Program-made: the position numbers and the translations under genes | The notes under the pieces: model-generated | Seen by the model: the letters and a program-made list of their open reading frames with translations, nothing else | Databases searched by the model: none | Told to the model about the DNA's origin: nothing | Part shown: in pieces, positions 1-9,822 of the stretch | Numbering within the stretch: the stretch's first letter is position 1 | How the letters are laid out: each line of letters opens with the position of its first letter | NCBI RefSeq assembly: GCF_014529935.1 | Contig: NZ_JACVFC010000006.1 | Coordinates: 62,001 to 126,000, forward strand | Reading direction: 5' to 3' | Length of the DNA stretch: 64,000 bases | DNA from: Chitinophaga qingshengii | GTDB lineage: Bacteria > Bacteroidota > Bacteroidia > Chitinophagales > Chitinophagaceae

Positions 1-976
1 CATGGGCTTCTGCCAGGATAAAATTTACTTCATAGTCAGTTATCAGGTACACCGGAGAATTTTTAGAATCGTAGGCGCCTCCCAGATAAGGATCTACCCG
101 CGGATCTCCCAATGCATTCATCGCTTCAAACATGGCAGACTCACCATAAGTAACATAGCCGGGACGCTGGTCATTGAACTGTTGAATGGGATTAGCCCTG
201 GTAGGGTCGGCGAGGAAATAAATCTGTGCTATTTCCTCCGGCTTGGTAATGATACCTCCTGCCGCCCCCGCCGCATCAATCACTTTCTGCGCGTAACCAG
301 CAGGATCTTTTTTGGTAAGATGGATCAGGGTACGCAGCCGGTAGGAATTGGCAAATTTGATCCAAAGCTTAGTACTTCCGCTATACATCACATCATTATC
401 CCCGGGCATAAGGCCCAGTTGCGGCTGCTGCAGATCGGCGATGCCGGCAGTTAACAGGCCATCTATGGCTTTATAGATATCTTCCTGCTTATCATATTTA
501 GCCTGGAATTTAAAATCCAATCCCTTAAAGCCGTCGCTATAAGGTATATCACCCCAAAGATCAGTGGTGGCACCCAATACATAGGCGGTCATTATTTTAC
601 TGGCGCCGCTAAAGAAATACCATTTTTGAGCATCTGACTTTTTGCGCAACTCCACCAGGTCATTCAGCACGCCCTGATAGATGCTACCCCAGCAATTGGT
701 CAGGTTATCAGCTACAATCTGGTATAGCTGATAGTTTTTAAATTGTTGGCTGGTGCCATCTACCTGGTTGGTGAGGAGGCTAGCGGTCAACGCCACATCA
801 GCACCTCCCAAAACAAAGCCGGTAGTTACCTGTGCGCCTGTCAGGATTGCCGCCGGCGGAGCATCCAGGGGACTATCGCGGTTTTCGTTAACATCCAGAT
901 ATTTTTTACAGCCGGATCCCAAAGCAAGTAGGGCTGCCAAACCCGCACTCACCAGTGTTTTATTGAGAATAGTCAT
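1..976 (-). CDS. SusD/RagB-family outer-membrane lipoprotein (3' end outside window)
   Basis: Reading the minus strand from the ATG at 976 gives an open frame to the window edge, about 325 residues, so the C-terminus is missing. It starts with a lipoprotein signal ending in LGSGC (Cys about residue 23) followed by KKYLDVN, the usual start of SusD-like proteins. The segment WGDIPYSDGFKG and the region around YVLGATTDLWGD are typical of the family, perhaps the SusD_2 type. Family members sit on the cell surface and bind glycans or peptides for the partner SusC pore. The susC gene lies 24 bp upstream on the same strand, as is standard. The ligand cannot be told from the sequence. Confidence 0.9.
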   Translation of the reverse strand, partial: MTILNKTLVSAGLAALLALGSGCKKYLDVNENRDSPLDAPPAAILTGAQVTTGFVLGGADVALTASLLTNQVDGTSQQFKNYQLYQIVADNLTNCWGSIYQGVLNDLVELRKKSDAQKWYFFSGASKIMTAYVLGATTDLWGDIPYSDGFKGLDFKFQAKYDKQEDIYKAIDGLLTAGIADLQQPQLGLMPGDNDVMYSGSTKLWIKFANSYRLRTLIHLTKKDPAGYAQKVIDAAGAAGGIITKPEEIAQIYFLADPTRANPIQQFNDQRPGYVTYGESAMFEAMNALGDPRVDPYLGGAYDSKNSPVYLITDYEVNFILAEAH

Positions 977-1000
977 AACTTCTGTTTTACGATTTTTCAA

Positions 1001-4000
1001 TTAGAACTCAAATTTTGCACTAAAACCATAGGTTTTGGAACCAGGGTTGTTGAAATAATCAAACCCTTGTGCTTCCTGTGTACCAAACAAACTGGTTTCC
1101 GGATCTACGCCAGTGTATTTGGTATGCAACCAGAGATTTCTTCCTATAGCCGTTACCGTTACTGCATTAAACCAGGGTTTTTGTTTTTTGAAAATTTTGG
1201 CGCCGGAGAGTCTGTAGCCGACAGATATTTCACGCAGCCTTACCCAGCTACCGTCCTGGATGAAGGGTTCATTTACCACAAACCCGCTGCCTACACCAGA
1301 GTAGTAGTCAGCATTCAACGGGGCGGAGATATCATTTTTTTCACCTTTGGATACTAAGTTGTTGCTACCGTCCATATGGCCTTTCACACCTTCAAATACT
1401 TTTGAGGTACCTCTTTCCAATGTATTGGCGCTGGTACCAAAGTTTGTCATGGCGCCCCAGGTACCATTCCACATACTCTGACCTTGTTTGGTCTCAATCA
1501 TAAAGCTCAGGATAATGCCTTTGTAGTTGAAGGAATTGGCAACAGATCCGGACCATTTGGGGTTTACATCGCCCAGGTATTGCAGTGGATCGTAAATAAT
1601 CGGATAACCATAACCGGTTTGATCGTTTGGATCGTCATTAATCACCAGACGGCCCTGCGCATCTTTCACATAACCGGTACCATACAGGGAACCATATTGT
1701 TTGCCTACGATAGCCGAAACGAAAATACCGGTGAAACCGTTGAAGTCGAACCGGTCAATACCTTCAGCCAATGCCAGTACTTTGTTCCTGTTCTGTGCGT
1801 AGTTAAAAGTAAGGTTCCACTCAAGGTTTTTGTTGCGGACCGGGGTAACGCCCAATGTCACCTCATGGCCATGATTTTGCATGGAAGCGGCGTTCAGAAA
1901 GGCATTGCCGTAACCACTGCTGGGCGCTACGTTTACACGGTTCAGGAGATCTTTACTTTTACCAGTGTAATAAGTGTAATCCAGTGTAACCCTGTTGTCA
2001 AAAAAGCGTAATTCGGCGCCTGTTTCAAACTGGGTGGTTTTTTCTGCTGTCAGGTTGGGATTACCCAATGTTGAACTCGTGGAATATCCTACCAGTCCAT
2101 TGTAAGGAAATTTGATACCATTTGTCCAGCCGTCTCCGGGAGCAGTTCTGTTATAGTAAGTGAGCAGGCTGTAAGCGTCGAGACCGCGGCCCACGCTGGA
2201 AAAGGCGGCCCTGATCTTACCGTAGGACAGTATATTGCTTTTGATATTCAGCCCCTCTGTAAATACATAACCCAGGCTGGCGGAAGGATAGAAGAAAAAT
2301 TGGTTCTTCACCGGTAAGGTACTGTTACCTTCATAACGGCCAGTCAGCTCAAGAAACAAATAATTACTGAAGGCAACATTGGCTTTGCCATAAAAAGCCA
2401 CTCTGCGTTGTTGGGAGTTGGAGATACTGATATTATACACACCCGTGTTCGTAACTCCCTGGAAGTTATTACCACTCAAACCATCCCCCTGCGTGTGCAT
2501 GTATTTGGTCGTATAGTCGTAAACGTTTTGACCTACCAGGAAAGAGTAATCGAACTTACCCGATTTTTTGGTAAACGTAGCAAACAGGTCGTTGTTGATC
2601 ACCATAGTGCTCAACTGATCTTCAAAATATTGGCCATCAGGAAAACCACCAGAGCCTTTGGAATAAACCTGTTTACGGTTATCGAGGGAGTAATCGCCGC
2701 CAAATCTTTCTGTGATGCTCAACCATTCAAAAGGTTTATACACACCGCCAACTGTACCAAAGAAACGTTGTACATTATCACGGTAAGGGTTCATGTTAAC
2801 CGTCCAGTAAGGGTTGTCATAGATACCTCTGCCACGATAACTGCGCTGGTCGCCGCTATTATCACCAAGGATATAGGCGGATGGATCGGTAGGATCAGTC
2901 ACGCCGTTGGAGTTATCAAAGGTGGGCGTTGTTCTCAGGAGGCCCAGCATGATACCACTCAGGTTACTACCTTGCTGAGCGCGTTTACCACCTGAGTTAA
3001 CATAGTTCATGGTGGTGAACACGCTGAATTTATCAGTAAACTTATAATCTGTGGAGAAAGAGATGGTGTTCTTTTTAAAATCAGTCAGCGGGATCATACC
3101 TTTCTGATTATAGAGGGAAGCCGATACACGGTACCCCAGGTTGGGGGTTCCTCCGCTGATAGCCAGATTATGCTGAGTACCAAGGCCTGTCTGGAAAAAC
3201 TTATAGGGATCATAAGCGATAGCCGGTTTACCGCCTGGATTTTGGCTTCTACCCACCAGCATACCGTTTTTGTCCCATAAGTATGGTTTACCATCAAATA
3301 CCAGCGTATCGATAGCCGGACCGAAGGAGTAAGCTTTAGGGCCTCCGGGGTCACCGGGATGAAGCAGCTCATCATATCCCTGAGCATATTTGTTTTGCCT
3401 TTCTGGTAACTGGCTTACTTTATCGAAGTTCACTGTAATGCCGTAAGACACATTGAAAGACCGGCCATCGGGATTTCTTTTTCCCTTTTTAGTGGTGATG
3501 ATCACCGCACCGTTGGATGCCTGGCTACCGTATAAAGCCGCGGCTGCAGGACCTTTCAGAATGGTAATATTTTCCACGTCATCCGGGTTGATGTCAATCA
3601 TCCTGTTAGACTGTAATACGCCGGCAGTACCTGCGCCATCACTTTCTGTATTGGACTCCGTATTATCTACCGGTAAACCATCAATAACGAATAAGGGTTG
3701 GTTGCTACCGAGGATCGTAGTAGCACCGCGGAGCTGTACTCTCACCGGTGCGCCGGGAGTACCCGAAGCAGTAACAATACTGGCGCCGGCCACTTTACCG
3801 GAAAGGGAACTAAGAGGGTTGGAAGGAGCTGTCCTGACTAATTCATCGCCCTTTACATCCTGGGCGGCATAACCTATTGCTTTTTTATCCTGGCGGATAC
3901 CTAATGCAGTTACCACTACTTCCTGCAAGGCTTTGGTGTCTACCGGCAAGGTGATATTTAAAGTAGTGTTATCGCCCACCACCACCTCACGGGGCAGAAA

Positions 4001-4228
4001 TCCCACGCTTCTCACTACCAATACCGCTTTGGCGTCTTTAACCGTGAGGCTGAAATTTCCCTGTTTGTCTGTAGTAGTTCCGGTAGTTGTGCCTTTAATT
4101 TGTATGGTAGCCATGAGCACGGGGCTTCCGTCGCTGCCCTTTACGGTACCTGTCACATGCCGTTCCTGGGCGTAGGAGAGGCTGACAATTGCCATGGGCA
4201 TGGCAAAAAGGAGTAACACCTTTTTCAT
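1001..4228 (-). CDS. SusC/RagA-family TonB-linked outer-membrane transporter
   Basis: A protein of about 1075 residues. I start at the ATG at 4228 (MKKVLLLFAMPMAIVSLSYA), which opens a clean signal peptide; a longer frame to 4267 adds a non-signal-like extension. Domains in order: CarboxypepD_reg-like beta-sandwich (HVTGTVKGSDGSPV onward), a TonB-box-like EVVVTALG, the plug with LRGATTILGSNQPLFVIDG and SQASNGAVIITTKKG, then a long 22-strand-type barrel ending KTYGFSAKFEF with an aromatic C-terminus. Together with the SusD lipoprotein 24 bp downstream it would form a TonB-energised nutrient importer. No glycoside hydrolase or regulator is seen on this side of the pair, so the substrate is open. 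Confidence 0.95.
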   Translation of the reverse strand: MKKVLLLFAMPMAIVSLSYAQERHVTGTVKGSDGSPVLMATIQIKGTTTGTTTDKQGNFSLTVKDAKAVLVVRSVGFLPREVVVGDNTTLNITLPVDTKALQEVVVTALGIRQDKKAIGYAAQDVKGDELVRTAPSNPLSSLSGKVAGASIVTASGTPGAPVRVQLRGATTILGSNQPLFVIDGLPVDNTESNTESDGAGTAGVLQSNRMIDINPDDVENITILKGPAAAALYGSQASNGAVIITTKKGKRNPDGRSFNVSYGITVNFDKVSQLPERQNKYAQGYDELLHPGDPGGPKAYSFGPAIDTLVFDGKPYLWDKNGMLVGRSQNPGGKPAIAYDPYKFFQTGLGTQHNLAISGGTPNLGYRVSASLYNQKGMIPLTDFKKNTISFSTDYKFTDKFSVFTTMNYVNSGGKRAQQGSNLSGIMLGLLRTTPTFDNSNGVTDPTDPSAYILGDNSGDQRSYRGRGIYDNPYWTVNMNPYRDNVQRFFGTVGGVYKPFEWLSITERFGGDYSLDNRKQVYSKGSGGFPDGQYFEDQLSTMVINNDLFATFTKKSGKFDYSFLVGQNVYDYTTKYMHTQGDGLSGNNFQGVTNTGVYNISISNSQQRRVAFYGKANVAFSNYLFLELTGRYEGNSTLPVKNQFFFYPSASLGYVFTEGLNIKSNILSYGKIRAAFSSVGRGLDAYSLLTYYNRTAPGDGWTNGIKFPYNGLVGYSTSSTLGNPNLTAEKTTQFETGAELRFFDNRVTLDYTYYTGKSKDLLNRVNVAPSSGYGNAFLNAASMQNHGHEVTLGVTPVRNKNLEWNLTFNYAQNRNKVLALAEGIDRFDFNGFTGIFVSAIVGKQYGSLYGTGYVKDAQGRLVINDDPNDQTGYGYPIIYDPLQYLGDVNPKWSGSVANSFNYKGIILSFMIETKQGQSMWNGTWGAMTNFGTSANTLERGTSKVFEGVKGHMDGSNNLVSKGEKNDISAPLNADYYSGVGSGFVVNEPFIQDGSWVRLREISVGYRLSGAKIFKKQKPWFNAVTVTAIGRNLWLHTKYTGVDPETSLFGTQEAQGFDYFNNPGSKTYGFSAKFEF

Positions 4229-4414
4229 AAAAAGATTCAAATTTTGGTTGAAAAAGAAAGCGGACACCCGTCCGTCATATTATATCGTTGTCTTAAACCC
4301 AGGCATATACAGCATAACTATATACACCACTATCGGCATCAATATTCTTAGTTCGACATTAAGTAAACTTGTAGAGCAACAGCAAAAACCACTTTCAATA
4401 AAGTCACAAGCAAA

Positions 4415-4442
4415 CAAAATTAGGACAGCAGGTTAGCAACAA
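4415..4442 (-). promoter_or_regulatory. Candidate susC promoter in the 435-bp gap 4229-4663
   Basis: On the minus strand TAATTTTG (4422-4415) fits the Bacteroidota -7 box TAnnTTTG, with TTG (4442-4440) 17 nt upstream. Transcription would start near 4411, giving a leader of about 180 nt before susC. The rest of the gap is AT-rich. An imperfect 19-nt repeat sharing ATTTTGGTTGAA occurs at about 4233-4251 and 4509-4527. I see no gene or riboswitch there. Confidence 0.35.
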
Positions 4443-4663
4443 TCACTGCTAAAGTGCACAGCTTTTCTAAAGATAAAAGCGGCTCATTGGTCGATGATTT
4501 TTTAGGATTTAGATTTTGGTTGAACATCCCCAAGTTATAAAAAAAAACCTTTCTGTCTCCTTTTGTACTTAACATTTTTTTAACAGCATGATACGCAAAG
4601 ATCATAATTTGTTAATATTCAATAATTTATCAACATAAAAAATAACATTGACACTATGTAATC

Positions 4664-6727
4664 TTACCATGTTCGCAGCAATTGAAGCTGGACACGCGTC
4701 TTCGTACTACCTGTCACGGTTTCCATGGATGTACCAGGTACCTGTTTACCAGGGTAAATAGCTTGGTTTACCCTCAACCAGCAAGACAAATGGCGGCCGG
4801 CCTTCCATTTCGCGTTTAGGTAGTATTGCCAACCATTACCATAAAACATCGATACGGCGTTGTCATATAACACGCTGCGTTCATAAGCGTATATCCGTGA
4901 ATTATATCCTCCGGTACCAAAACGCGCCAGCCTTACATCCAGGGTCAACGGCCATCCCTGCGGGCGCCAGGCTGTTTCCACATAGCACATCCATCCTGTT
5001 TCATTACCGGCGGCAGCCTGATACCTGCTGTATTCCGCTCTTCCTTTGACCTGCCAGCTACGGCCATAGGCGATTTCCCCCTGTATTCGTACATGCATCA
5101 AAGTTATATCCGTTAAAACTTTCAGCGCATTGCCCGGTAACTTACTGTTCTCCGCGTGGGTAGCACTACTTACGCGTGCTAACCACCGCTGCCGTTTATT
5201 AGGCGTATAAATCGCCTGCAAAGAAAAATCGTGCCCTTCCGAAGGTGCGTCTGCACGATATTTCAACCAGGGGAAATGAAAAAAATCAGCATACCCTTCC
5301 ATCTTCCAGCGGGGACTGAGTAACAGGCTGATACCGGTATACCATCCCTGTTCATTGACTGTCCGGTAGCCATCACCAAAACCTTTGGCATAAAAGGACT
5401 GGTAAGCTTTGTCGTAGTAGCGGTATATCATCGACACATCCACAGCTGGTGTTACACTCGCCAAAGCACCCTGCACAAAGGCCGGTTTACCGTTATCGCT
5501 GGCAGCGGCCTCCCCGAAGAAATGTACATTTTGCCAGTAGGCCGCATAGTCCATGCTGGCGGCGGTTAACTGTGTACCCATAAACTCAAACTGATTATAG
5601 GGCTTTAGTTCCTTTTGCAGCGACGGTGATAACCGGTGCGTTACCATATTGGCGCCCAGTTGCCAACGCCTTCGCTGGTAGCGGACATTGCCACCACCGC
5701 TCCACTGCTGCACCGTTCCTTTACGAAGCAGTTCCGCCACCGTACGATGATATCCGGAACGCTGCAAAGCCGTGGCAGTATTATCTTCCAGGCTATCCCC
5801 TGCCGTCACGGTTCCATCCAGCCGGCGAAAAGATACAAACGCCGTCGCCTGCCAGGCCCGTTGCGCCCAGGTGGCGGCCGCGCCACGAAAAAAATCATTT
5901 TCTCCTGCCGAGGTATGCGGCCGCAGGATATCACCTTGCCGTTTTACCAGCATGGGTGCCGCTCCTTTTCCGTAGGCCTGTGCCTGCCACTGTAGCAATC
6001 CCTGTCCCAGGTTCACCGTGTAATCACCCAGTGCAATGGTTTTCAATGCGCCTATATTGTGCACAAATACATGCGCGCTGTAATAGTCAAACCCATGTTG
6101 CCTGGGAAACCCTCCCCATGGCTCACCAGGGTCTTTTTCCATGGTAATGCCCCAACTGATGTACCGCGGAAAACTGTAACGGTAACGCAACAACAGTTTA
6201 TCCGGGCTGCCCTGGTAAGCTGGCGGCGCGGTACCGCTGCCCAGGTAACCACGTGCCTTTTCCAGTTGCCGTCCGTAGCGCAACAGTAACGAGTGTCCCC
6301 CTTTATGCAGGTAATCATGCATGTTATAATGCGGCATCAGGTCATTGCCCACTTTTACGTAAGGCAGCAGCTGCCGTATCAGTTCCGGCTCAAACCCCGG
6401 CACGGCCTGTAATTCGTAGATACTAACCAGGTTTCCCAGCAGGCGCCGGTAAGTAAGGAACGACTGTACCTGTATGTCTGTCAGCACGCCTAACGACTGC
6501 AACGTGGCTTCATCCGCCGTATTAAGCTGTATTTTATGCCGCATAAAGTCTTCCAGCTGCTGCCAGTCTTCATCATCCTCTGAGGTGGCGTCGGTAGCTG
6601 CGGTTTCGTTCTCCAGCGCATTTTCCAGGACAGCGGGCAATAGTGGTTCCTGCCTGGCGGCCGCCTTCTCCCAGCTACCACACAGCAGTAACAGCACACC
6701 GGTTATTCTGCACCATCCCGCTGCCAT
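4664..6727 (-). CDS. Secreted helix-hairpin-helix protein with barrel-like C-terminal region
   Basis: About 687 residues from the ATG at 6727; the open frame runs further upstream, but only this start opens a hydrophobic signal (ITGVLLLLCGS). Residues 65-126 form paired helix-hairpin-helix motifs of the ComEA/GspK type (IQLNTADEATLQSLGVL and VPGFEPELIRQLLPYV). The remaining 550 residues are rich in alternating aromatic/polar strands (GDYTVNLGQGLLQWQ, NAKWKAGRHLSCWLRV), suggesting an outer-membrane barrel. The first 25 bp overlap the end of the upstream gene, so the two are co-transcribed. HhH domains of this kind usually bind DNA; a role in DNA handling at the envelope is only an inference. 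Confidence 0.75.
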   Translation of the reverse strand: MAAGWCRITGVLLLLCGSWEKAAARQEPLLPAVLENALENETAATDATSEDDEDWQQLEDFMRHKIQLNTADEATLQSLGVLTDIQVQSFLTYRRLLGNLVSIYELQAVPGFEPELIRQLLPYVKVGNDLMPHYNMHDYLHKGGHSLLLRYGRQLEKARGYLGSGTAPPAYQGSPDKLLLRYRYSFPRYISWGITMEKDPGEPWGGFPRQHGFDYYSAHVFVHNIGALKTIALGDYTVNLGQGLLQWQAQAYGKGAAPMLVKRQGDILRPHTSAGENDFFRGAAATWAQRAWQATAFVSFRRLDGTVTAGDSLEDNTATALQRSGYHRTVAELLRKGTVQQWSGGGNVRYQRRRWQLGANMVTHRLSPSLQKELKPYNQFEFMGTQLTAASMDYAAYWQNVHFFGEAAASDNGKPAFVQGALASVTPAVDVSMIYRYYDKAYQSFYAKGFGDGYRTVNEQGWYTGISLLLSPRWKMEGYADFFHFPWLKYRADAPSEGHDFSLQAIYTPNKRQRWLARVSSATHAENSKLPGNALKVLTDITLMHVRIQGEIAYGRSWQVKGRAEYSRYQAAAGNETGWMCYVETAWRPQGWPLTLDVRLARFGTGGYNSRIYAYERSVLYDNAVSMFYGNGWQYYLNAKWKAGRHLSCWLRVNQAIYPGKQVPGTSMETVTGSTKTRVQLQLLRTW

Positions 6728-7491
6728 ATGATAGTGGTTGAAGGGGTAATGCCCAATTGCGGGTGAAAGCCGGCTGCGAACATGATCTGCAGCGAATGCC
6801 AACGAATGGTGATACCGGCATGCTGAAAGGGCGCACAAGTGGCAATTCCCCATTGCAACGCCAGCGACGGGGCAATCCGGTAGCTGGCCGTTGCCTTCAC
6901 CCACGCGGTTTCATTGGCGGCTTTTCCTGTTTCGGCAGTGAGCAAAAAAGCAGCAGAGGCTTCAAAACCAATACCAGCGCTATACTCAGTAGTTCCCGGG
7001 CTGGAATGGCAGATGCGGAAACCGGTATGCCATTGTTCATCGGCATGCCATAATAATCCGCCCGTGATGGTCATTCCATAACCGCTGCGATACCCCGGCA
7101 GCACCTCACTGGTATAAGTTCCTCCCAGTCCCAACCCGATTTTTCTTCCCAGCGGCATACCATAAGCAGCACCCAGTGCCTGCCGGTAATAAGCGCTGCT
7201 GCCCATACGCGCCAGCTGCAGACCGAAAGCGCCGATACCAGCAGGAATAGCTGCCATCAACTGATAGAGCGGAACTTCCTTTAACAGAAATCTTTGTTCA
7301 GCATAAACACCTGCCGTAAATGTATGCAGGCAGGATAAGCCGGCCGGTTGCCAGGCCGCGGAAGCCACGTTCTGAAAACGACGGCTATAACTGCCGCTGG
7401 CAGGATCTTTCCCGGTTGGCATCCATAAAGGCTGGGCATACGTCATCAGAAAGGATGACACACTAACAATGGTCAATAACAATGGTTTCAT
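6703..7491 (-). CDS. Conserved secreted protein, probable outer-membrane barrel
   Basis: 262 residues with a clear signal peptide (MKPLLLTIVSVSSFLMTYAQ). The mature part has RRFQNVASAAWQPAGL, which resembles the asparagine/alanine-rich start of PorV/PorQ-like barrels, followed by repeated Gly-rich, aromatic strands (IGLGLGGTYTSEVLPGY). No catalytic motif is visible. It overlaps the HhH gene by 25 bp and probably leads that operon. A -7-like TATGTTTG lies at 7532-7525 on the minus strand, 33 nt upstream of the ATG, without a good -33 partner. The family assignment is a guess from composition; the start and the signal peptide are secure. Confidence 0.65.
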   Translation of the reverse strand: MKPLLLTIVSVSSFLMTYAQPLWMPTGKDPASGSYSRRFQNVASAAWQPAGLSCLHTFTAGVYAEQRFLLKEVPLYQLMAAIPAGIGAFGLQLARMGSSAYYRQALGAAYGMPLGRKIGLGLGGTYTSEVLPGYRSGYGMTITGGLLWHADEQWHTGFRICHSSPGTTEYSAGIGFEASAAFLLTAETGKAANETAWVKATASYRIAPSLALQWGIATCAPFQHAGITIRWHSLQIMFAAGFHPQLGITPSTTIIWQRDGAE

Positions 7492-7588
7492 AGCGGGGTT
7501 TTAACAAACATTTCTCGTACAGCACAAACATACGACGCGGAAAAATGAAGAATGTTAATTACTTCTTAACGCGGGAAAATTTTTTCTA

Positions 7589-7626
7589 TAAAAAACAAAA
7601 CCCCGTCCGGCTGTTGCCAAACGGGG
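7589..7626 (-). terminator. Rho-independent terminator after the deoxynucleoside kinase gene
   Basis: Minus-strand stem with arms CCCCGT and ACGGGG around a 14-nt loop, followed by a run rich in T (TTTTGTTTTTT). It ends the trpS-kinase transcript. Confidence 0.8.
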
Positions 7627-7650
7627 CTGAATAAGCTATTGCGGAAGGGA

Positions 7651-8286
7651 TTAAAAAAGTCCGTACAGCTGGGAGTCTATCTTCGAAATAATTTCTCCGA
7701 GGTCTTCATCGCTCTCCGGAAATTTATTTTTGTCGATATCAATCACCAGCAATGGTCCTTCTTCGTATTTCTCAATCCAGTTATTGTAATATTCGTTTAG
7801 CCGTTTGAGATAGTCGAGCCGGATATTTTCCTCATACTCTCTGCCTCTCTTCTGGATTTGCGCTACCAGCGTAGGAACGGAAGCCTGCAGGTAAATCAGC
7901 AGATCGGGAGGTTTCACCATGCTTTTCAGCGTCTGGAAGAAATTAAAATAGTTGTCAAAATCCCGTTTGGTCATCAGTCCCATCTCATACAGGTTAGGTG
8001 CAAAAATGTGCGCATCTTCATAGATGGTACGGTCCTGTATCACGGTTTCTTTTCCGTTCTGGATTTCCAGCAGTTGTTTCAGCCTGCCGTTCAGAAAGTA
8101 CACCTGCAGGTTAAAAGACCAGCGGGGCATATCTTCATAGAAGTCATTCAGATAGGGATTGTGCTCAACATCTTCATATTGCGGATGCCATTTGTAGTGG
8201 CGGCAGAGCATTTCGGTGAGGGTGGTTTTACCCGCGCCGATATTGCCGGCGATCGCGATATGTTTGATTTTATTTTGTTTTGCCAT
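7651..8286 (-). CDS. Deoxynucleoside kinase (dGK/dAK/dCK family)
   Basis: 211 residues, the usual length. P-loop GNIGAGKT at residues 14-21, the substrate-binding QDRTIYEDAHIF (DR motif) near residue 82, and an arginine-rich lid around KRGREYEENI. These enzymes phosphorylate deoxynucleosides with ATP to feed the dNTP salvage pathway in the cytoplasm. The exact base preference cannot be read from the sequence. The gene follows trpS after 49 bp on the same strand and precedes a strong terminator, so the two probably share a transcript. Confidence 0.9.
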   Translation of the reverse strand: MAKQNKIKHIAIAGNIGAGKTTLTEMLCRHYKWHPQYEDVEHNPYLNDFYEDMPRWSFNLQVYFLNGRLKQLLEIQNGKETVIQDRTIYEDAHIFAPNLYEMGLMTKRDFDNYFNFFQTLKSMVKPPDLLIYLQASVPTLVAQIQKRGREYEENIRLDYLKRLNEYYNNWIEKYEEGPLLVIDIDKNKFPESDEDLGEIISKIDSQLYGLF

Positions 8287-8335
8287 GCTAAATGTAAGGT
8301 CGTGAATACTGAAAATTGCTGACAGTAGCGGTTTC

Positions 8336-9340
8336 TCAATAGTAGTTTAAACCAATCAGGTTTCTGGCCTGTTGCAAAGTTTGTGCCGCATTTACCCGGG
8401 CTTTTTCAGCACCTTCTTTCATGATCTTACGCAGATAAGTAGGATCGGCCTGCAATGCTGCTGCTTTTTCGCGGATAGGGCTGATAAATTTCACCATATC
8501 TTCACCCAGCTGGGTTTTCATATCACCATAACGGATACTGCCTGCATTAAAGGCATCTACATAAAACTGAACAGTATCAGGTGTAGATACCAGTTTCATG
8601 ATCTCAATCAGGTTAGCCACGGATTCAGGCATCGGTTCACCCGGTACGCCACCGCTATCGGTTTTAGCCTTCCTCAGTTTCTGGCGGATTTGCTCATCGC
8701 TGTCAGACAGATAGATGGTAGCCATTTCGTTTTCGCTCTTGCTCATTTTACCGCCTTTACCATCCAGGCTCAGGATACGCACCAGGTTATCGCCATAGTT
8801 AAACGCTTCCGGTTCAGGAAAAAGATTTCCATAACGTTCGTTAAAACGCTGCGCGAAGTTGCGCGCCATTTCCAGGTGTTGTCCCTGGTCCTTGCCTACC
8901 GGCACTTTCACCGCACGCTGAATGAGGATATCTACGCTCATCAGCACAGGGTAGGTCAACAAACCGGCATTCACATTTTCCGGCTGCAATCTTACCTTGT
9001 CTTTAAAGGTCGGAACTCTTTCCAGCTCCCCTTTGTAGGCGAGCATATTCATCAACAGATATAACTCTGCTATTTCCGGTACATGACTTTGTGCATACAG
9101 GGTCACCTTTTCCGGGTCCAGGCCGGAGGCGATATTTTCTGCCAGCACCCGCATTACATTGGCCTGCAGGTCTTTCGGATTGGGATGTGTTGTCAGCGAA
9201 TGCCAGTCTGCCACAAAAAAGTAGCAGTTAAACTCTTCCTGCATCCGGATATAATTACGGATCGCGCCAAAATAATTGCCTAAATGCAAATAACCGGTGG
9301 GGCGTATGCCACTCACCACAATTTCTTTTTCTGTAGCCAT
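8336..9340 (-). CDS. trpS: Tryptophanyl-tRNA synthetase
   Basis: Class Ic aminoacyl-tRNA synthetase that charges tRNA-Trp. The ATG at 9340 (MATEKEIVVSGIRPTG) gives 334 residues, a standard length; a four-residue extension would need a TTG. The HIGH motif appears as HLGN at residues 19-22 and the KMSKS loop is intact as GGKMSKS in the middle of the protein. VPVGKDQGQHLEMARNFAQRFN is the expected substrate-pocket region. It is followed by the deoxynucleoside kinase gene. The sequence looks complete and ordinary. Confidence 0.97.
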   Translation of the reverse strand: MATEKEIVVSGIRPTGYLHLGNYFGAIRNYIRMQEEFNCYFFVADWHSLTTHPNPKDLQANVMRVLAENIASGLDPEKVTLYAQSHVPEIAELYLLMNMLAYKGELERVPTFKDKVRLQPENVNAGLLTYPVLMSVDILIQRAVKVPVGKDQGQHLEMARNFAQRFNERYGNLFPEPEAFNYGDNLVRILSLDGKGGKMSKSENEMATIYLSDSDEQIRQKLRKAKTDSGGVPGEPMPESVANLIEIMKLVSTPDTVQFYVDAFNAGSIRYGDMKTQLGEDMVKFISPIREKAAALQADPTYLRKIMKEGAEKARVNAAQTLQQARNLIGLNYY

Positions 9341-9527
9341 AACAGGGCGCAATTTAAAGAATAGCTGTTAGCTTTTAATAATCCCTTATCCACCGATCTG
9401 TAAAAAAATCCGGTAAAATCCCGAAAAAGGCGATGGCAGGCAATTGAAAGCTGTCCGTTTATCCCTATTTTTGAGATACCATCATTTTTGGTGTTTATAT
9501 TTTATTATTTTTTGATTTAATTTGATT

Positions 9528-9818
9528 ATGGAAGTGAACGACGCCCTGGTACAACAGTTAGCTGATCTCGCCAGACTGGAATTCAACGAACAGGAGAAAA
9601 CCGCCATCCGTGGCGACCTGCAGCGGATGATCACCTTTGTGGAGAAACTGAATGAGCTGGATACCACCCATGTAAAACCGTTGTTGCACCTTACCGCCGA
9701 CTATAATGTTTTCCGGGAAGACGCCGTTAAAACCGGTATCACCCGGGAAGAAGGCCTTCAAAACGCACCTGCGGCTACCCCGGAATACTTCGAGGTGCCG
9801 AAAGTCATAAAGAAATAA
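9528..9818 (+). CDS. gatC: Asp/Glu-tRNA amidotransferase subunit C
   Basis: 96 residues, the normal size for GatC, starting at the ATG at 9528 (MEVNDALVQQLADLARLEF). GatC wraps around GatA and stabilises the GatCAB complex that converts Glu-tRNA-Gln (and Asp-tRNA-Asn) to the amide form. The helix LARLEFNEQEKTAIRGDLQRM and the tail REDAVKTGITREEGLQNAP are family hallmarks. gatA and gatB are not nearby, which is common. It lies only 4 bp before an ABC ATPase gene and probably shares its transcript. Confidence 0.93.
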   Translation: MEVNDALVQQLADLARLEFNEQEKTAIRGDLQRMITFVEKLNELDTTHVKPLLHLTADYNVFREDAVKTGITREEGLQNAPAATPEYFEVPKVIKK

Positions 9819-9822
9819 CCAC

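Noticed and set aside
4420..4605. 61-codon minus-strand frame upstream of susC
   Set aside because: It overlaps the likely susC promoter, has no homology I can see, and its FNQNLN similarity to the susC upstream region comes from a short DNA repeat.
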